Below the pieces are notes generated by a model. The model saw only the letters and a program-made list of their open reading frames with translations, was not told the origin of the DNA and did no database searches. Below are positions 46,404-58,654 of a stretch of 64,000 bases of DNA, in pieces. How positions within the stretch are numbered: the first letter of the stretch is position 1; every line of letters starts with the position of its first letter. Location: positions 868,001-932,000 of the forward strand of contig JALPQD010000406.1 in assembly GCA_023101885.1 (NCBI GenBank), written 5' to 3'. The stretch comes from Typhlomys cinereus. Taxonomy: Eukaryota; Chordata; Mammalia; Rodentia; Platacanthomyidae. A program made the translations under genes and the position numbers.

Positions 46404-46838
46404 TGTTGCAGCTCACTGCATGGTTGTTGATAAATGACCATCAAACAGCTTAAGGGAACAAGGAGTTTATTGTTTCTTACGCATATCTGATTATCTGGTT
46501 ACAGTTCTCAGTTCAGTTTGACAAGAGAGCTCATGCCAATACAAAGGCAGAAGGAACTATCCACATATCTCTACATAATGGCTGAGAGACGGACAATCCT
46601 TACTTGCCAGACCACATGTCTGGCCAAGTGTACAAAAGGATGCCAACTTCCTCAACCAGCTCTCTGTATTTTATTCATCTGCTCAGGGGCTAATCCCACC
46701 CAGCATGAGCTGGGCCTTCCCCATCAGATATACAATCTCTTGCAGGTTTGCTCTGGGCTTAACTCAACCACTAATTCTCTACAAATGTGGCCAAAGCTCA
46801 AACCTTCAACAACCAAGTTGGCACCTGTGCCTATAACA
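46404..46838 (-). mobile_element. ERVL-type solo LTR (inverted relative of 19,692-20,104)
   Basis: Read in reverse it starts TGTTATAGGCACAGGTGCCA and ends CTGCAACA. Shared blocks with the LTR at 19,692 include 'cttgccagaccacatgtctg', 'ggccaagtgtacaaaaggat' and 'tgaccatcaaacagcttaag' (plus-strand text here). A perfect 5-bp duplication, GTTTC, lies at 46,399-46,403 and 46,839-46,843. The 109-residue frame inside is not a gene. Confidence 0.85.
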
Positions 46839-46843
46839 GTTTC

Positions 46844-48380
46844 ATAAAATATTTTCATTTTAACATTGCAAATACACAAAAAACCTTAAAATTTCTTAAC
46901 ATACTCTCTGCCTAAAGCCCTTGAATTACTCAATGTTAAAGAATTTACAGAAAAGAAAAAAGAGTAACCTTTGGCTTCAGAGTAATTTGTGTATCACTTA
47001 ATATCAAATCTATTCATCTTGTAATTAAATTGTTCTTAATATGCTTCTATGTTAGAACATATTTGATGATGCCATTTGTGGACAGATAATTTTTAATACA
47101 CATTCAAATCTAAGTTTATATTCAGTTTTGCATGGTATTTTAATGTTGTTTCCCAGATATAACTTAAAGTGATTACAACACTGCTAGCAAATTACTCTAA
47201 AACATTAAATTATTTCATGTGTTGGTCCTCTGCTGAAAATATGTTGATAGTTTCATATTATAGAAACAATCCTATAAATCAAAGTAGGTTCTCACTTTCA
47301 CGGATTTTGTCCTATCAAGTTCTAATAAATTTCCAAGAATTGCTTGACTAAATTCTAATAGAAATATGTTCCCTGACATTGTTGCTTATTTTTCAAAAAA
47401 TAACTGCTTCCTATAAAAATATAAGATAGGTTTGTGTGGTACTCTATGTTTCTATCATTCATGTATTATATTTACTATTGCAAATCACAATAACAAAAAT
47501 TATAAGTGCTATTCTTTTGGTGAAAATATATGCTTTTGTCCTATATTTGTTGTTAACAGAATCAAACATTAATTTTCTCTGTATTTAGTATAGAATAAAG
47601 CTCAAGGAATATGATTTTGGACAATGTAAGCATAAGTCTTATTATTAGAAACTGAACAATAAACATTTTTGCTTTTTAAACTTGAATTTAACTTTCATTT
47701 TCACACATTTTAATATTGTTTATTCCTAGCATAGAATCAGAAATAAATTTAATGAGAAAATTCAAGTCATAAGATAGAGAGATATATTTAGTCTATTTAA
47801 ATTAAATGGAAATGAACTGAATGAACCAAGTCACTGTGTTCCTTGGCTACCATGCTGGTCTCAATCTTTAAAGGCTAGATGCTAAACAAACAAAAATACT
47901 TTTAGCCATATTTTTCTTTTGCTAAATGTATCATATCATTTTGCATGAAAATCCAGTGTTAATTCAAAACAATTGTGTAGAAAATATAAAGAATGTATGT
48001 ATAAGGTTCATTTCTTTCATGAACATAAAGCTAGTCATTTATATTAACCCAGTGCCAATGATATTAACATATTTACTAAACAGATTGCTGATGAATAAAA
48101 TTTTTTGATGGCCTCATTAACTGTCCCAAATCAAAGACTCAAATTTCCATTTGACACCATGAACTTTTAACTTTAATCCTTAATGTAAGTGGAAAATTCA
48201 TAGATTGCTTGCCAAACACAGAGGTACCTCTAACTATGTGGTATGATTTAATCAGTATTTAATCCCAAGGCATGCCATGGAAGGACTTCAACTCTCTTCA
48301 TTAGGTCTTGGTTCTGTTGATTCTGAGCCTAACATTACTGCATATGAAACATGACAGAGAGGTTTCACCTGATTGTAGAC
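46844..48380. other. Unique AT-rich non-coding DNA
   Basis: This 1.5-kb stretch shows no gene or recognisable repeat. Confidence 0.4.
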
Positions 48381-48600
48381 AGACTGAACAGGTGGAAAAA
48401 GGACCAAGTACACCCCTGAAAGTAATGATCCCAGTGCCTTGCTTCCTCCAACTCTGTCCTACTTCTCAAGCTTTGTAGAACCTCCCACATGGAAACCAAT
48501 CCTCCAATATATATAACTGCTTGGCGACAATACTAAAGAGAAATCAAATAATATTACAGAATGAAGTAATGACATGACAAAGAGCTTCAGCTCTACTTAT
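48381..48600 (-). mobile_element. Possible MaLR LTR remnant
   Basis: 'tgccttgcttcctccaactc', 'gtcctacttctcaagctttg' and 'aacctcccacatggaaacca' run in the order seen in reversed MaLR LTRs. Ends are not defined. Confidence 0.4.
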
Positions 48601-48953
48601 GGGAGAAGTAAGATAAATTCATGAATTTGAGGTGAGTTATTTTTGCAGTTGCTCTGAGTTACCAGAAACTGAAGTGGAACACTCAGTGTGAAATTATTTG
48701 GGATATTTATGAGTACTCTTATGTTAGTGGTGCTCAAAATATCTTACAATGAGTATATAAGATGAACATGAATGCGCCATTCAAGCTTGAAATGTGCTAA
48801 GTATTGCTATCTTATCATTTGCTACTCTCACTTAATGTCTCAAGAATTTTGAGGTGTATATATAAAGCTATCTGACCATAATACATAGTTGCAAAGTACA
48901 AAAGATAAATGTAAATATGCAAATTGCATATATACAAATTTGTTACTTATTTT

Positions 48954-48955
<2 letters not shown>

Positions 48956-48998
<43 letters not shown>
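48956..48998. repeat. (CA)n microsatellite
   Basis: About 20 CA units in AT-rich unique DNA, with no SINE body attached. Confidence 0.95.
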
Positions 48999-49001
<3 letters not shown>

Positions 49002-50204
49002 TAAAGGTAAATTTTAAAAAGGCTTACCTGATTAAAATGCAAGATTATTTAACCAGTTTTACTCATTTCAGATTTGTAAATCAGAGTCTTTTTGATATTT
49101 CATTAATTTTATTAGAAAGCGATTGAGATAATGCATGTGTGCCATGGAGTACATATGGAAGTCAAAAACTAGCTTTCAGAAAAGTTGTCTTCTTACCCAA
49201 TGTGGACTCAGAGGGTCACACTTATATGTCCAGGCTTATTTTTACTTGTCCTAGAAAATGAGTTTTGCAACAATTTATGAGGGAGTAAATAATGTAAGAT
49301 GGATAAATACGAAGTGTGAAACAGCAAACACATGCCTTTAGGTTCGTCTCATTATAATTCTTTCTCTTGCATTTTTTGCTTACAGCCCTGGCAGGAGTCA
49401 GAATCATTCCATAAAGCAGGTCTTAAGTAAAAGCAAATTAGTAGAGTGAAAAAGCTGTAACTTTGCTTGCCACCCACTGTAAAATGCTATTTGTGGAATG
49501 CCATTGTGTAAGGAAAAGCACAGATGGGCAGAACACACAATTTTTGCAACCTTTTTCTGAAATGAAAAGTACAGGTCCAACCTGACATTCTCTAAGATTT
49601 ATCTTGCACATGGGTGGATCTGATTAGTTAGAATAAATACAAAGACACTTCCTTTTGGTGACCTCTCAGTTAGTAGCCAGTCTTCTCATATCTCTGTCAT
49701 TGGTTCTTTGCTGGGAAATGTACCATACCTGTGGAAATTAGGACAAAGTTTTCAACAGTGAATATTAGCAACAAAACTCATTAATCAGTAATTCTTGAGA
49801 TATTACAATTGAAACAAACCCCTGAAAACAGCAATTTTTTGTATCAGAAGTACTTATCTGTTAGATATTTGCAATAAGGACTTCCATTATGCAAAGGAAT
49901 ATTGGATGGACTCTCATTATTACCTGCAGCTGTCTGAAACCTGAGGTCTTTCTAAAGTAGTCAAACTTCCAACTCAAAAATGTTGAAATCATGACTGATG
50001 ATGAAGAAAGACAACTTATTGGTAGCTCTGTCTCTGCTTTGAAATATTCTAGGGAAGCCAAGCAACGTTCTATGGCTTTCTATGCCAAAAAAACAGAAAT
50101 TCAGATGAGATCATTTAAACCAACTTAATAAACAGTTACTTCAGGGAAGACTAATGACCAATATCCACTTAAGTAGCTTTGGTAATATCAGTAGCATGGA
50201 CTCT
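48999..50204. other. Unique non-coding DNA
   Basis: No gene or recognisable repeat is seen. The segment 49,400-49,640 has balanced composition and could be constrained. Confidence 0.4.
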
Positions 50205-50564
50205 TCAGGTTTTCTTTCTCTTGCTTGTAAGGCAATATTCTTACCAAGGCCACTTAAGAGAGAGTTTGGAAGGGACACAGTCTACCAGGGTGGGGAAAAC
50301 ATGGTAATAGGCATGGAGGCATGATAACATAAACATGTGGCTGATTACCACTGAATCCACATTCTGAATACAGAGAGTAAAAACAGAAAGGGGGGTCTGG
50401 CTAAAAAGACCTCAAGGCATAACACTTCCTCCAAGAATACTTTTCTCCAAGTAAGGCTGCACCTATCATAGCTTTTTAAACCTTCTCAACCAGCACCACC
50501 AGCTGGGAACCAAGTTTTCAAATACATAATCCCATAGGGCACATTTCACATCCAGACCACAACA
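50205..50564 (-). mobile_element. MaLR-type LTR, decayed
   Basis: Read in reverse it begins TGTTGTGGTCTGGATGTGAA. Plus-strand blocks 'cacttcctccaagaatactt', 'caccaccagctgggaaccaa' and 'gttttcaaatacataatccc' fit reversed MaLR LTRs. The left boundary is approximate and no duplication was found. Confidence 0.6.
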
Positions 50565-51787
50565 GATTTGCACTTCAGTGGACCACAGCAAGAAAAGCTG
50601 CTGTTGCAACAACTTTGACAATCATCCTTTATTTGATCCTTTCCTAAGGGGCAGTACCATTTCTGTCAGTGCACCCTGGCCTGAGAGGCTTCTACCTCCA
50701 CAAAAACCTGATGATAGACTTTCTGTGTTGAGTCTGTGAAAACCTAGAGGAAAAGCTTCAGAAACATAAAGAGATCAAGTTGCAACAAATAACTCTTCAA
50801 ATTTACCCACAGACCTTTTCCCAAAGGGCAAACAGTGGTAAGCAGGAGCAGCAGGAATAATAGACAGAACGTGAACTGAATGTGGTGGGTGCAGAATCCA
50901 TTGTCCTCTGGACCTCAGCTAAGTTGCAATGATTTCCTTACATCCAAAGTGTCAGAAAGGATTTGTCTCATTTCTCCTCTTCAGCTCTAGAACTCAGGTG
51001 CCTGTTTTGAGAAATGCCACGATGCTATCTCCCCAAATCACTGCTTTTTTAACAAGTGATCACAAACACCACAGGAAATATTGCAAATGCTGGAACCGTC
51101 ATCCTTCCCCTCCTCCACAACTCAAAAAAAAAAAAAAGACACTGATTTTTACATTAGATCTATGTGGATTGACACCATGAATTATAGCAAAACAAAATCT
51201 GCTCTTGACTCTTAATTTTTCAGAATATTAGTTTTAAGCAAAGAAATTACTTTTCTTTATAAGTTTATTTCACTTTTTTCCCCAGTGCTTCAAGATAAGC
51301 CATCTCTGACAAGCAAATCACAAAAATAAAGTTTACACTCATTCCAAATGAAAACTACACCTTTGGAAGCATTTTTGACCTACAAATGCTCATAAATTAT
51401 TGAAATAATGTCCTTGATATCTGGAAATTGAAATGTTTAAGATTCAAACCCTGACTTGTGTTTCAGGTCTTCATTTTTTAAATTGTGAAATCAATATAAC
51501 CTAATTGGTTTGTCATTGCAATTGAAGATCAAAAGTTTATCCACAGTATAACACAGACCACAGATGATACAAAAAACTGAGCACTATGACAAGATTGTTT
51601 CCAATTTTCAAATACTCTTGTGTCAAAAGCTTTTAATATTCAAACATATCTATTACTCTCTTTTAAAAGTAGTTATCACAAGCAAGTCATATCACATAAA
51701 GTGACAGAAAGAGGAGAGTTGACAGGTTGTGGGCACAAAAACAGAGATGTTAGCTACAGTCAAACCAGTTTTAAAAGCTCTGTCTTG
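50565..51787. other. Unique non-coding DNA
   Basis: No gene is seen. A pure A-run lies at 51,124-51,137. Confidence 0.4.
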
Positions 51788-52059
51788 CCCAGATTGTGGA
51801 ATCTTCAGAACATATCCTGATTTGTCCCCCATGAACACTGACCCTCCCACCCAAATGGCCTAGAATAATGGTTACTATCTGCCTGGCATTCTTTCACTTA
51901 AGCATACTACTGCCTTGTTTCCCTGACATTGTCTCAAAGCTATAAGAGTTAGAAGCACCTTTATCTTCTCTTAGACCTATAGATTACCCCATTAGGTTGT
52001 TCAAACCACTACTCTCTCTATTCTCTCCAAATTTTAAGGTGTCCTAACTGTTCTAACTT

Positions 52060-52448
52060 TTTCCCACCTTAAGACTGAACTGTGGTTCCTCTGGCCATCA
52101 GGCCCTCAGCTTTACCAAAACTTTTGGTTCTTAAGTTTATCTCTTGTGTCCTAGCTCCTCCCACCAGCCAGCTGGAGCAAGCACTGCTCCAGGCTGGGGA
52201 GGACCCTTGGGCCACACCCCAGCTCTCCAAGTTAATTGCCCCTGTCACCACCACTGCCCCCCTTTCCCTACCCACCTGGGACGCACCCAGTCCAGCTGCT
52301 CCCCTGCTTATCGCCAAACCCCAGGCAACCCACTAGTCTCACCTCCTCCCACCAGACAGCTTGAGCAGGAGCTGCTCCAGGCCAACTAATTCAGTTCAGA
52401 GAAAAACACACAGAAAATTGAAAGGAGGTCTTAAGAGTTAAAACGACA
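52060..52448 (+). promoter_or_regulatory. LINE-1 5' UTR / promoter region with monomer-like repeat
   Basis: This is the most GC-rich non-SINE DNA in the window and lies just before ORF1. A block of about 41 bp starting 'ctcctcccaccag' at 52,155 recurs at 52,343 (35 of 41 identical by eye), a spacing of 188 bp. That resembles the tandem promoter monomers of mouse L1. The first unit also holds an 8-bp inverted repeat (CTGGAGCA ... TGCTCCAG). Confidence 0.55.
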
Positions 52449-52939
52449 ATGCCCAAGTCAAAGTGTAAATCCATGAGAAACAAAACCCAAGAAAACAAAT
52501 CTCCCACTGAGGAATTAATCCCACAATGATAGACTCCAACCAGAATAAATCCATGGAAAATAGCCAAGAAAGCCTGACCCAAGATAAAGCTTGACCCATG
52601 ATCAATACTATGAAAGAGAAAATCTGGGAGGAATTAAATAACCAGATCAACCACTTTGAAGAGAAACACAAAAGACACTCGGAGGAGTTGAGAAAAACAG
52701 TTCAAGAAACAAAAATAGGCATAGAGCAGTTAAAACAGACTCAAACAGAGTTTAAGACAGAATTAAAAGACAAGTTATCTTCAGTCCAGAACTCAACAGA
52801 GAGTCTTATCAACAGAACTAATGAAACAGAAAATAGAATTCAGACCTTGAAGACAAAGTAGGAGTATTTTTTTTTTTTTATTATTATTATTATTTATTCA
52901 ACCGTGCGCATGTGCGCGCGCGTCTGTGTGTGTGTGTCT

Positions 52940-52971
<32 letters not shown>

Positions 52972-53756
52972 AGAACCACGGACGAATTCGCGAACCACCT
53001 GGACGCCTCCACCTCCTTCTGCCCAGGGATTCACAGGCTCCGCCCTACCAGGACCAGAAGCGCAGGCCGCCCCCGCTTCCGTCTGGCGTCTATACGTGGG
53101 ATCTGGGATCCGAACTCGGGACCTTCCGCCCGCAAGGCGGAGGCTTAACCCCTGAGCCACCTCTCCAGCCCCCAAAGTAGGAGTATTAACCAGTTCAATG
53201 GAAGAGGTTGTTAAAGCCAAAAAGATACTAGAGAGAAATATTCAAGAGTTATGGGATACCCTGAAGAATGCCAATATGCGTATTCCAGGAATACCAGAGC
53301 AAGAATCGCAAAACACCACACCTGAGGAAATTTTTCAAACTATCAACAAAGAACACTTTCCTCATCTAAAAAAAGAGAGGCCCATCCATATACAAGAGGA
53401 ATTCCACACTCCAAAGACTTATGACCAAAATAATAGTTAAAATACTACACATTCAAGACAAAGAAATGGTGCTGAGAGCTTCAAGGGAAAAAAAAAAACA
53501 AGTCACTTTTAAAGGTAAACCTATTAAAATAACAAATGACTTCTCAGTGGAAACGGTAAAAGCAAGAAGAGCTTGGAGAGAAGTACTTCAAGTATTGAAT
53601 GAACAAAAATGTCAACCCAGGCTGATATACCCCGCAAAACTATCCATCATGATCAAGGGAGAAAGAAAAATATTCCAGTACAAAGACAATTTGAAGAGAT
53701 ACATCTCCGCCAAACCAGGCCTTCAAAAAAATGTTAGAAATGATACTCAAGCTTAA
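52449..53756 (+). pseudogene. LINE-1 ORF1 (RNA-binding protein), broken
   Basis: In live L1s, ORF1p is a trimeric RNA chaperone that packages L1 RNA in the cytoplasm. Here an ATG at 52,449 opens 'MPKSKCKSMRN'. A coiled-coil segment follows (52,598-52,861, heptad-rich, 'ELRKTVQETKIGIEQLKQTQ'). After the SINE come an RRM-like segment (from 53,198) and the C-terminal domain (53,421-53,756: 'ILRASREKKKQVTFKGKPI'-like text, 'YPAKLSIMIKGE'). The frame is broken by stops near 52,527 and 52,588, by at least two frameshifts, and by a 305-bp SINE at 52,869-53,173. Its total length without the SINE (about 330 codons) fits the family. Confidence 0.85.
52869..53173 (-). mobile_element. Young B2-superfamily SINE inserted in L1 ORF1
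   Basis: Reversed, well-preserved copy: T-run, 'attattattattatttattc', TG-rich tract, CpG-rich body, and head ending 'cctctccagcccc'. A perfect 14-bp duplication of ORF1 sequence, AAAGTAGGAGTATT, lies at 52,855-52,868 and 53,174-53,187. Confidence 0.95.
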
Positions 53757-53857
53757 AGAAAAAAAACAAGCATATCCAGGAGGACAGAAGGGAAGTATAA
53801 TACCACCAAAACCTAAAAGTGAAACAATACACTTACAAAAGTCACTAAACATAATAA

Positions 53858-56800
53858 ATGTCCGGAATTAAAAATAATTTCTCCATTATAACATTAAATG
53901 TTAATGGAATTAATTCACCAATCAAGAGACACAGATTACAAAATTGGATTAAAATTCACAACCCATCAATCTGTTGCCTGCAGGAAACCCATCTCACCAC
54001 ATCCTAAAAATAAAAAGTTGGTCCAAAATTGTACAAGCTAATGGAACCAGGAAACAGGCAGGGTAGCCATTATGCTATCGGACAAAGTGGATTTCAAACC
54101 AGAAAAAAAATCATAAGAGACACAGATGGATATTACGTTTTAGTCACAGGTATAATTTACCAGGAAGACTTCACAATACTGAACATATATGCACCCAATA
54201 CGGGCCCCTCCACATTCATTAAGCAAACCCTACAGTGTCTAAAGTGAGAAATCAACCCCAAAATGATAAGTATTGTAGATTTCAACACCACCCTCTCAAA
54301 ATGGGATAGATCAACCATAAAAAACTTAACAGAGACATTTTGGAACTTGATCAAACCCTTACTGAAATGGACCTTACAAGTCTCTATCAAACTTTTCATT
54401 CACGCACCGAAGAGTACACATTTTTTCTCAGCAGCACATGGAACTTTCTCCAAAATAGATCACATATTGCGCCAAAAAAACGAATCTCTACATATACAGG
54501 AAAGTTGAAATTCTAGCCTGTACCCTATCAGACCACCACGGCCTAAAGCTTGACATCCAAAACACAATAAACAACAGAAAATACACTAACTCCTGGAAAC
54601 TTAACACTATGGTGCTGAAGGAGAATTGGATACACAAAGAAATTAAAAAGGAAATTCAATACTCCTGAAAGTGAATGATAATGAAAATACAACTTACAAA
54701 ATTCTTTGGGATACAATGAAAGCTGTCCTAAGAGGTAAGTTCATAGCTCTTAATGCCTACATAAAAAAAATGGAAACATCAGAAATAAATAACAATGCAG
54801 CTTAAAGCTTTAGAGAGAGTAGAGCAATCTCATCCCAAAAGCAGTAGAAGAGATGAGATTAGCAAACTAAGGGGAGAAATATCCAAAATTAAGATTAGAA
54901 AAATGATACAGAAAATCAACCAGTCAAAAAGCTGGTTTTTTGAAAAAAATCAATAAGATTGATACGCCCCTAGCTAAATTAACTAAAAGCAAGAGAAAGA
55001 AAACTCAAATTAACAAAATTAGAAATGAAAATCGAGTTATCACTACTGATACCCAAGAAATCCAGAGAATTATAACATCATATTTCAAAAACTTATACTC
55101 CGTGAAATTTGACAACACAAAATTCCTAAGTAAACACAACTTACCTAAATTGAATCAGGAAGTTGTGAATTATTTAAATAGTCCTATAACATATGAGGAA
55201 ATCGAGGAAGTAATGTCAAATCGTCCCACCAAAAAATGTCCTGGACCAGATGGATTCAGCACAGAATTCTACCAGACAATTAAGGAGCTAATAACACCAA
55301 TACTCCTTAAACTGTTACATCAAATAGCAAAGGAAGGAACACTATCAAATTCCCTCTATGAAGCTAATATTGTTTTAATCCCAAAACCTAATAAAGATAC
55401 ACTTAAAAAAGAAAACTATGGGCCAATCTCTCTGATGAACACAGATGCAAAGATTCTCAACAAAGTTTTAGCAAATCAGATTCAAAAACATATCAAAAAG
55501 ATCATTCATGGGGATCAAGTAGGCTTTATCCCAGGCACACAAGGTTGGTTCAACATACATAAATCAATAAATATAATTCACCGTGTAAATCAGTCCAAAG
55601 TCCAAGACCACATGCTACTTTCAATAGATGCAGAAAAATCTTTTGAAAAGATCCAGCAGCCCTTTATGATCAAAACCCTAGAGACAGTTGGAATGGAAGG
55701 AACCTTTGTCAATATAATAAAAGCTGTCTACAAAAAGTAACTAGCAAGGATTATGCTCAATGGGGAAAAACTTGACGCATTCCCCCTTTGATCAGGAACT
55801 AGACAAGGCTGTCCACTCTTACCACTTCTATTCAATATTGTACTTGAAGTCTTAGCTGAAGCCATAAGACAAGAAAGGGACATAAGAGGGATTCAAATCT
55901 GCAAGGAAGAAGTCAAGTTATCTCTATTTGCAGATGACATGATCTTATATCTGAGTGATCCCAAAAAATCCACCAGGAAGCTCCTGGAACTAATACAGAA
56001 GTTCAGAAGAGTGGCAGGATACAAAATAAATGTACAAAAATCAGTGGCCTTCCTATATATGCCCAGAATAAAAGAAGTGAAAAAGCCCTGAGAGAAACAA
56101 TCCCATTTACTATAGGCTCTTAAAAAATGAAATACTTTGCTATACACCTAACCAAGGAAGTAAGAGACCTTTATAATGAAAACTTTAAAACCCTAAAGAA
56201 AGAAATTGCAGAAGACACCAGAAGGTGGAAAGACCTCCCATATTCCTGGATTGGCAGAATCAATATCGTAAAAATGATCATCCTACCAAAGGCAATATAC
56301 AGATTCAATGATATATCAATTAAAATCCCAAAGCAATTCTTTAAAGTTAACCAAACAATCTCAAAATTCATATGGAGCCACAAAAGCCCCAGGATAGCAA
56401 AAACAATCCTGAGTAACAAAAACACTGCTGGAGGTATCACCATACCAAACCTTAGTCTATACTACAAATCCATAGTTGTAAAAACAGCCTGGTATTGGCT
56501 CCAAAATTGACGCACAGATCAATGGATAAGGGTTGACGACCCACACGACTATAGCCATTTGATCTTTGACAAAGGGGCCCAAAAAATACAGTAGAAAAAG
56601 AACAGCATCTTCGTCAAATGGTGCTGGCAAAACTGGATATCCACATACAGAAGATTAAAACTGAACCCGTACTTGTCACCATATACAAGACTTAATTCCA
56701 AATGGATCAACGACCTCGATATAAGACCAGAGACTATAAAAACCATAGTTGAAAGGGTAGGGAACTCCCTCCAGCTGATTGGGCTAGGCCAACAGTTCCT

Positions 56801-57639
56801 AAACCAATATCCAATAGCACAGTCACTACAACCAACACTCAATAGATGGGATCTTGTGAAATTAAAAAGATTCTGTTCAGATAAAGAGATTGTAACTCAA
56901 GCACAAAGACAACCCACAGAATGGGAGAAAATCTTCACTAACCACATATCTGATAGAGCTCTATCATCCAGAGTTCACAAAGAAGTTATAAAACTAAACA
57001 CCAAGGAAACAAATGGGTCAACTAAAAAATGGTCCTTGGTACTTAAAAGAAACTTTACCAGGGATGAAATTAAATGTCTATCAAATATCTTAAAAATTGC
57101 TCCACATCCTTAGCCATCAGGGAAATGCAAATCAAAACTTCCCTGAGATATCATCTCACCCTGGTCAGCATGGCAAAAAACACAATACAAACAACACCAA
57201 ATGCTGGAAAGGATGTGGAGAGAGGAGAACTCTCCTACATTGCTGGTGGGAAGGCAGGCTCATACAACCACTCTGGCAAGCCATCTGGCGATTCTTAAAG
57301 AAATTAAAGATTGAAATGCCATATGACCCTGCTATTCCACTTTTGGGAATAATCCCCCATACAGCAAAAATTCACCTCGATAGCACAAGCACGACCATGT
57401 TCATAGCAGCACTGTTTACAATAGCAAAGTCATGGAATCAACCCAAATGTCCAACAGTTGATGAGTGGATAAGAAAAATGTGGTACATTTATACAATGGA
57501 ATACTACTCAGCCATCAAACATGATGAGTTAACACAATATGCCTGGAAATGGATGGAATTAGAAACAATTATATTGAGTGAAGTATCCCAGACATGGAAA
57601 ATTAAGTGCCATATGTACTCCCTAATAGGTGGATCCTAG
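53858..57639 (+). pseudogene. LINE-1 ORF2 (endonuclease / reverse transcriptase), broken
   Basis: ORF2p nicks target DNA and reverse-transcribes L1 RNA at the nick. The ATG at 53,858 opens an endonuclease N-terminus with Asn14 ('ITLNVNGIN') and Glu43 ('CCLQETHL') in the canonical places, then a stop at 54,005. Later endonuclease blocks sit in other frames: 'ILNIYAPNTG' (about 54,177), 'VDFNTTLS' (about 54,275), 'FSKIDHIL' (about 54,450), 'SDHH' (about 54,528). The RT domain is the longest open part (54,940-55,740): 'PGPDGF', 'VLIPKPNKD', and motif A 'SIDAEKSF' with its Asp at 55,627. Motif C 'FADD' is at 55,927-55,938, in the same frame but after stops at 55,738 and 55,789. The thumb (56,127-56,510) and the C-terminal cysteine-rich region ('CWKGCGERRTLLHC', about 57,210) follow in shifted frames. 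ORF2 ends 'MYSLIGGS' with TAG at 57,637. Dead. Confidence 0.9.
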
Positions 57640-58654
57640 TACCAAACCCACATAGAAACACTCAAAGACAAATCTCTGTAATACCTACAGTAATTGTAAA
57701 GATTATAAACAGGAGGGATGGAGAAGGAGGGCCCTACCAGAAACAAGGAGAGAGGGGACCATGTTACAGCAGAGAAAATAGGCCACCATCAAGGACTGCA
57801 AGTAAGTAATGAGACATCTGATTAAGTTCACAGACTTTTCTTCCTGATCATTTGCAACTGATGGGGTATGATCTCACCAGAAGGGAAGGGCATATAGTCT
57901 GGCAGATAGAAAGTAACCATTTTCCAAATGTGTGATTGACTCCTCCCTCACCATGGTCTCCTTCTTTCATTCCATGTACCTTTGAATATTCTCTTATAAC
58001 AAGATTCTAATTTACAGGTTTTTATCTCTGGCCAGGTGGTGACATCCACTACCCATCAGGATGAAGCCAAGCGCATTGCAGAAGTAGCAAAACTGAAAAA
58101 AAATCAACAAACCATGATTCAGAACATCAGAGACTCTATTCAACCACCTGGAACTAGGCCAGCCTAATCTCTCCCCATCCTGAAGCTCAGGGAAATTTGT
58201 GGAAGAGGGCTGGTAAGATTGTAAGAGCACAAGGATGGGAAGAGTAATAATATGCAAGATACTCCACACACGTTTGGGCCAAAACAATCATAATAGGACT
58301 TTGCATGACCTGCGCAATGTCCAACACATTATTGACCCCTTAAAGTCTAGCATGGACTAAAGGCACTAGGATCCTTGGAGGCAAGGGATTGATAGCCACA
58401 GCAGTGTTTCTATGCTTAAGGGGAACATAGCAAAGGCTTTTAGGAAATTCCACTGGGTCCTTGCACCTCATCGGACAGGAGGACCCAGAGGAGAGTTTGG
58501 CATGCAAATTAAAGGATGCTACAGGATGGGGAGCATTGGGGATATGGGAAGGGAGGGGAGTAGGGGACGGGGAGTAGCAGGGTCTGGGGGAGGGTGGAGG
58601 GAGAGAGGGGACCAGTATACCTGTCAAGTTTATATAAGTGTTAATAAAAAAAAA
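57640..58654 (+). mobile_element. LINE-1 3' UTR with G-tract and poly(A)
   Basis: This is the reference for the other L1 tails in the window. It runs from the ORF2 stop through 'gatcatttgcaactgatggg', 'ctccccatcctgaagctcag' and 'aggatccttggaggcaaggg', to a G-rich segment (58,530-58,610), 'ctgtcaagtttatataagtg' and A9. The terminal block differs from the 16-kb and 34-kb copies, so it belongs to a slightly different subfamily. Confidence 0.9.

Larger units (their letters stand above)
51788..58654 (+). mobile_element. Nearly complete but inactive LINE-1
   Basis: This is an autonomous-type non-LTR retrotransposon whose parts lie in the right order: GC-rich 5' UTR, ORF1 (from 52,449), ORF2 (53,858-57,639), a 3' UTR of about 1 kb with a G-tract, and a poly(A) tail ending at 58,654. 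Multiple stops and frameshifts in both ORFs, plus a SINE in ORF1, make it dead. The left boundary is uncertain: clear L1-like 5' UTR texture begins about 52,060. A possible decayed target duplication (AAAAGCTCTGTCTTG ending at 51,787 versus AAAAGTTTCTGTCTTG at 58,651) suggests 51,788. Without the SINE it is about 6.5 kb, a normal full length. Confidence 0.85.

Noticed and set aside
46518..46847. 109-residue frame
   Set aside because: It is inside an ERVL-type LTR that has a non-coding homologue at 19,692-20,104.
54940..55740. 266-residue frame as an intact reverse transcriptase gene
   Set aside because: It is the RT part of a dead L1 ORF2. It lacks the motif C segment in uninterrupted frame, and upstream and downstream parts are broken.
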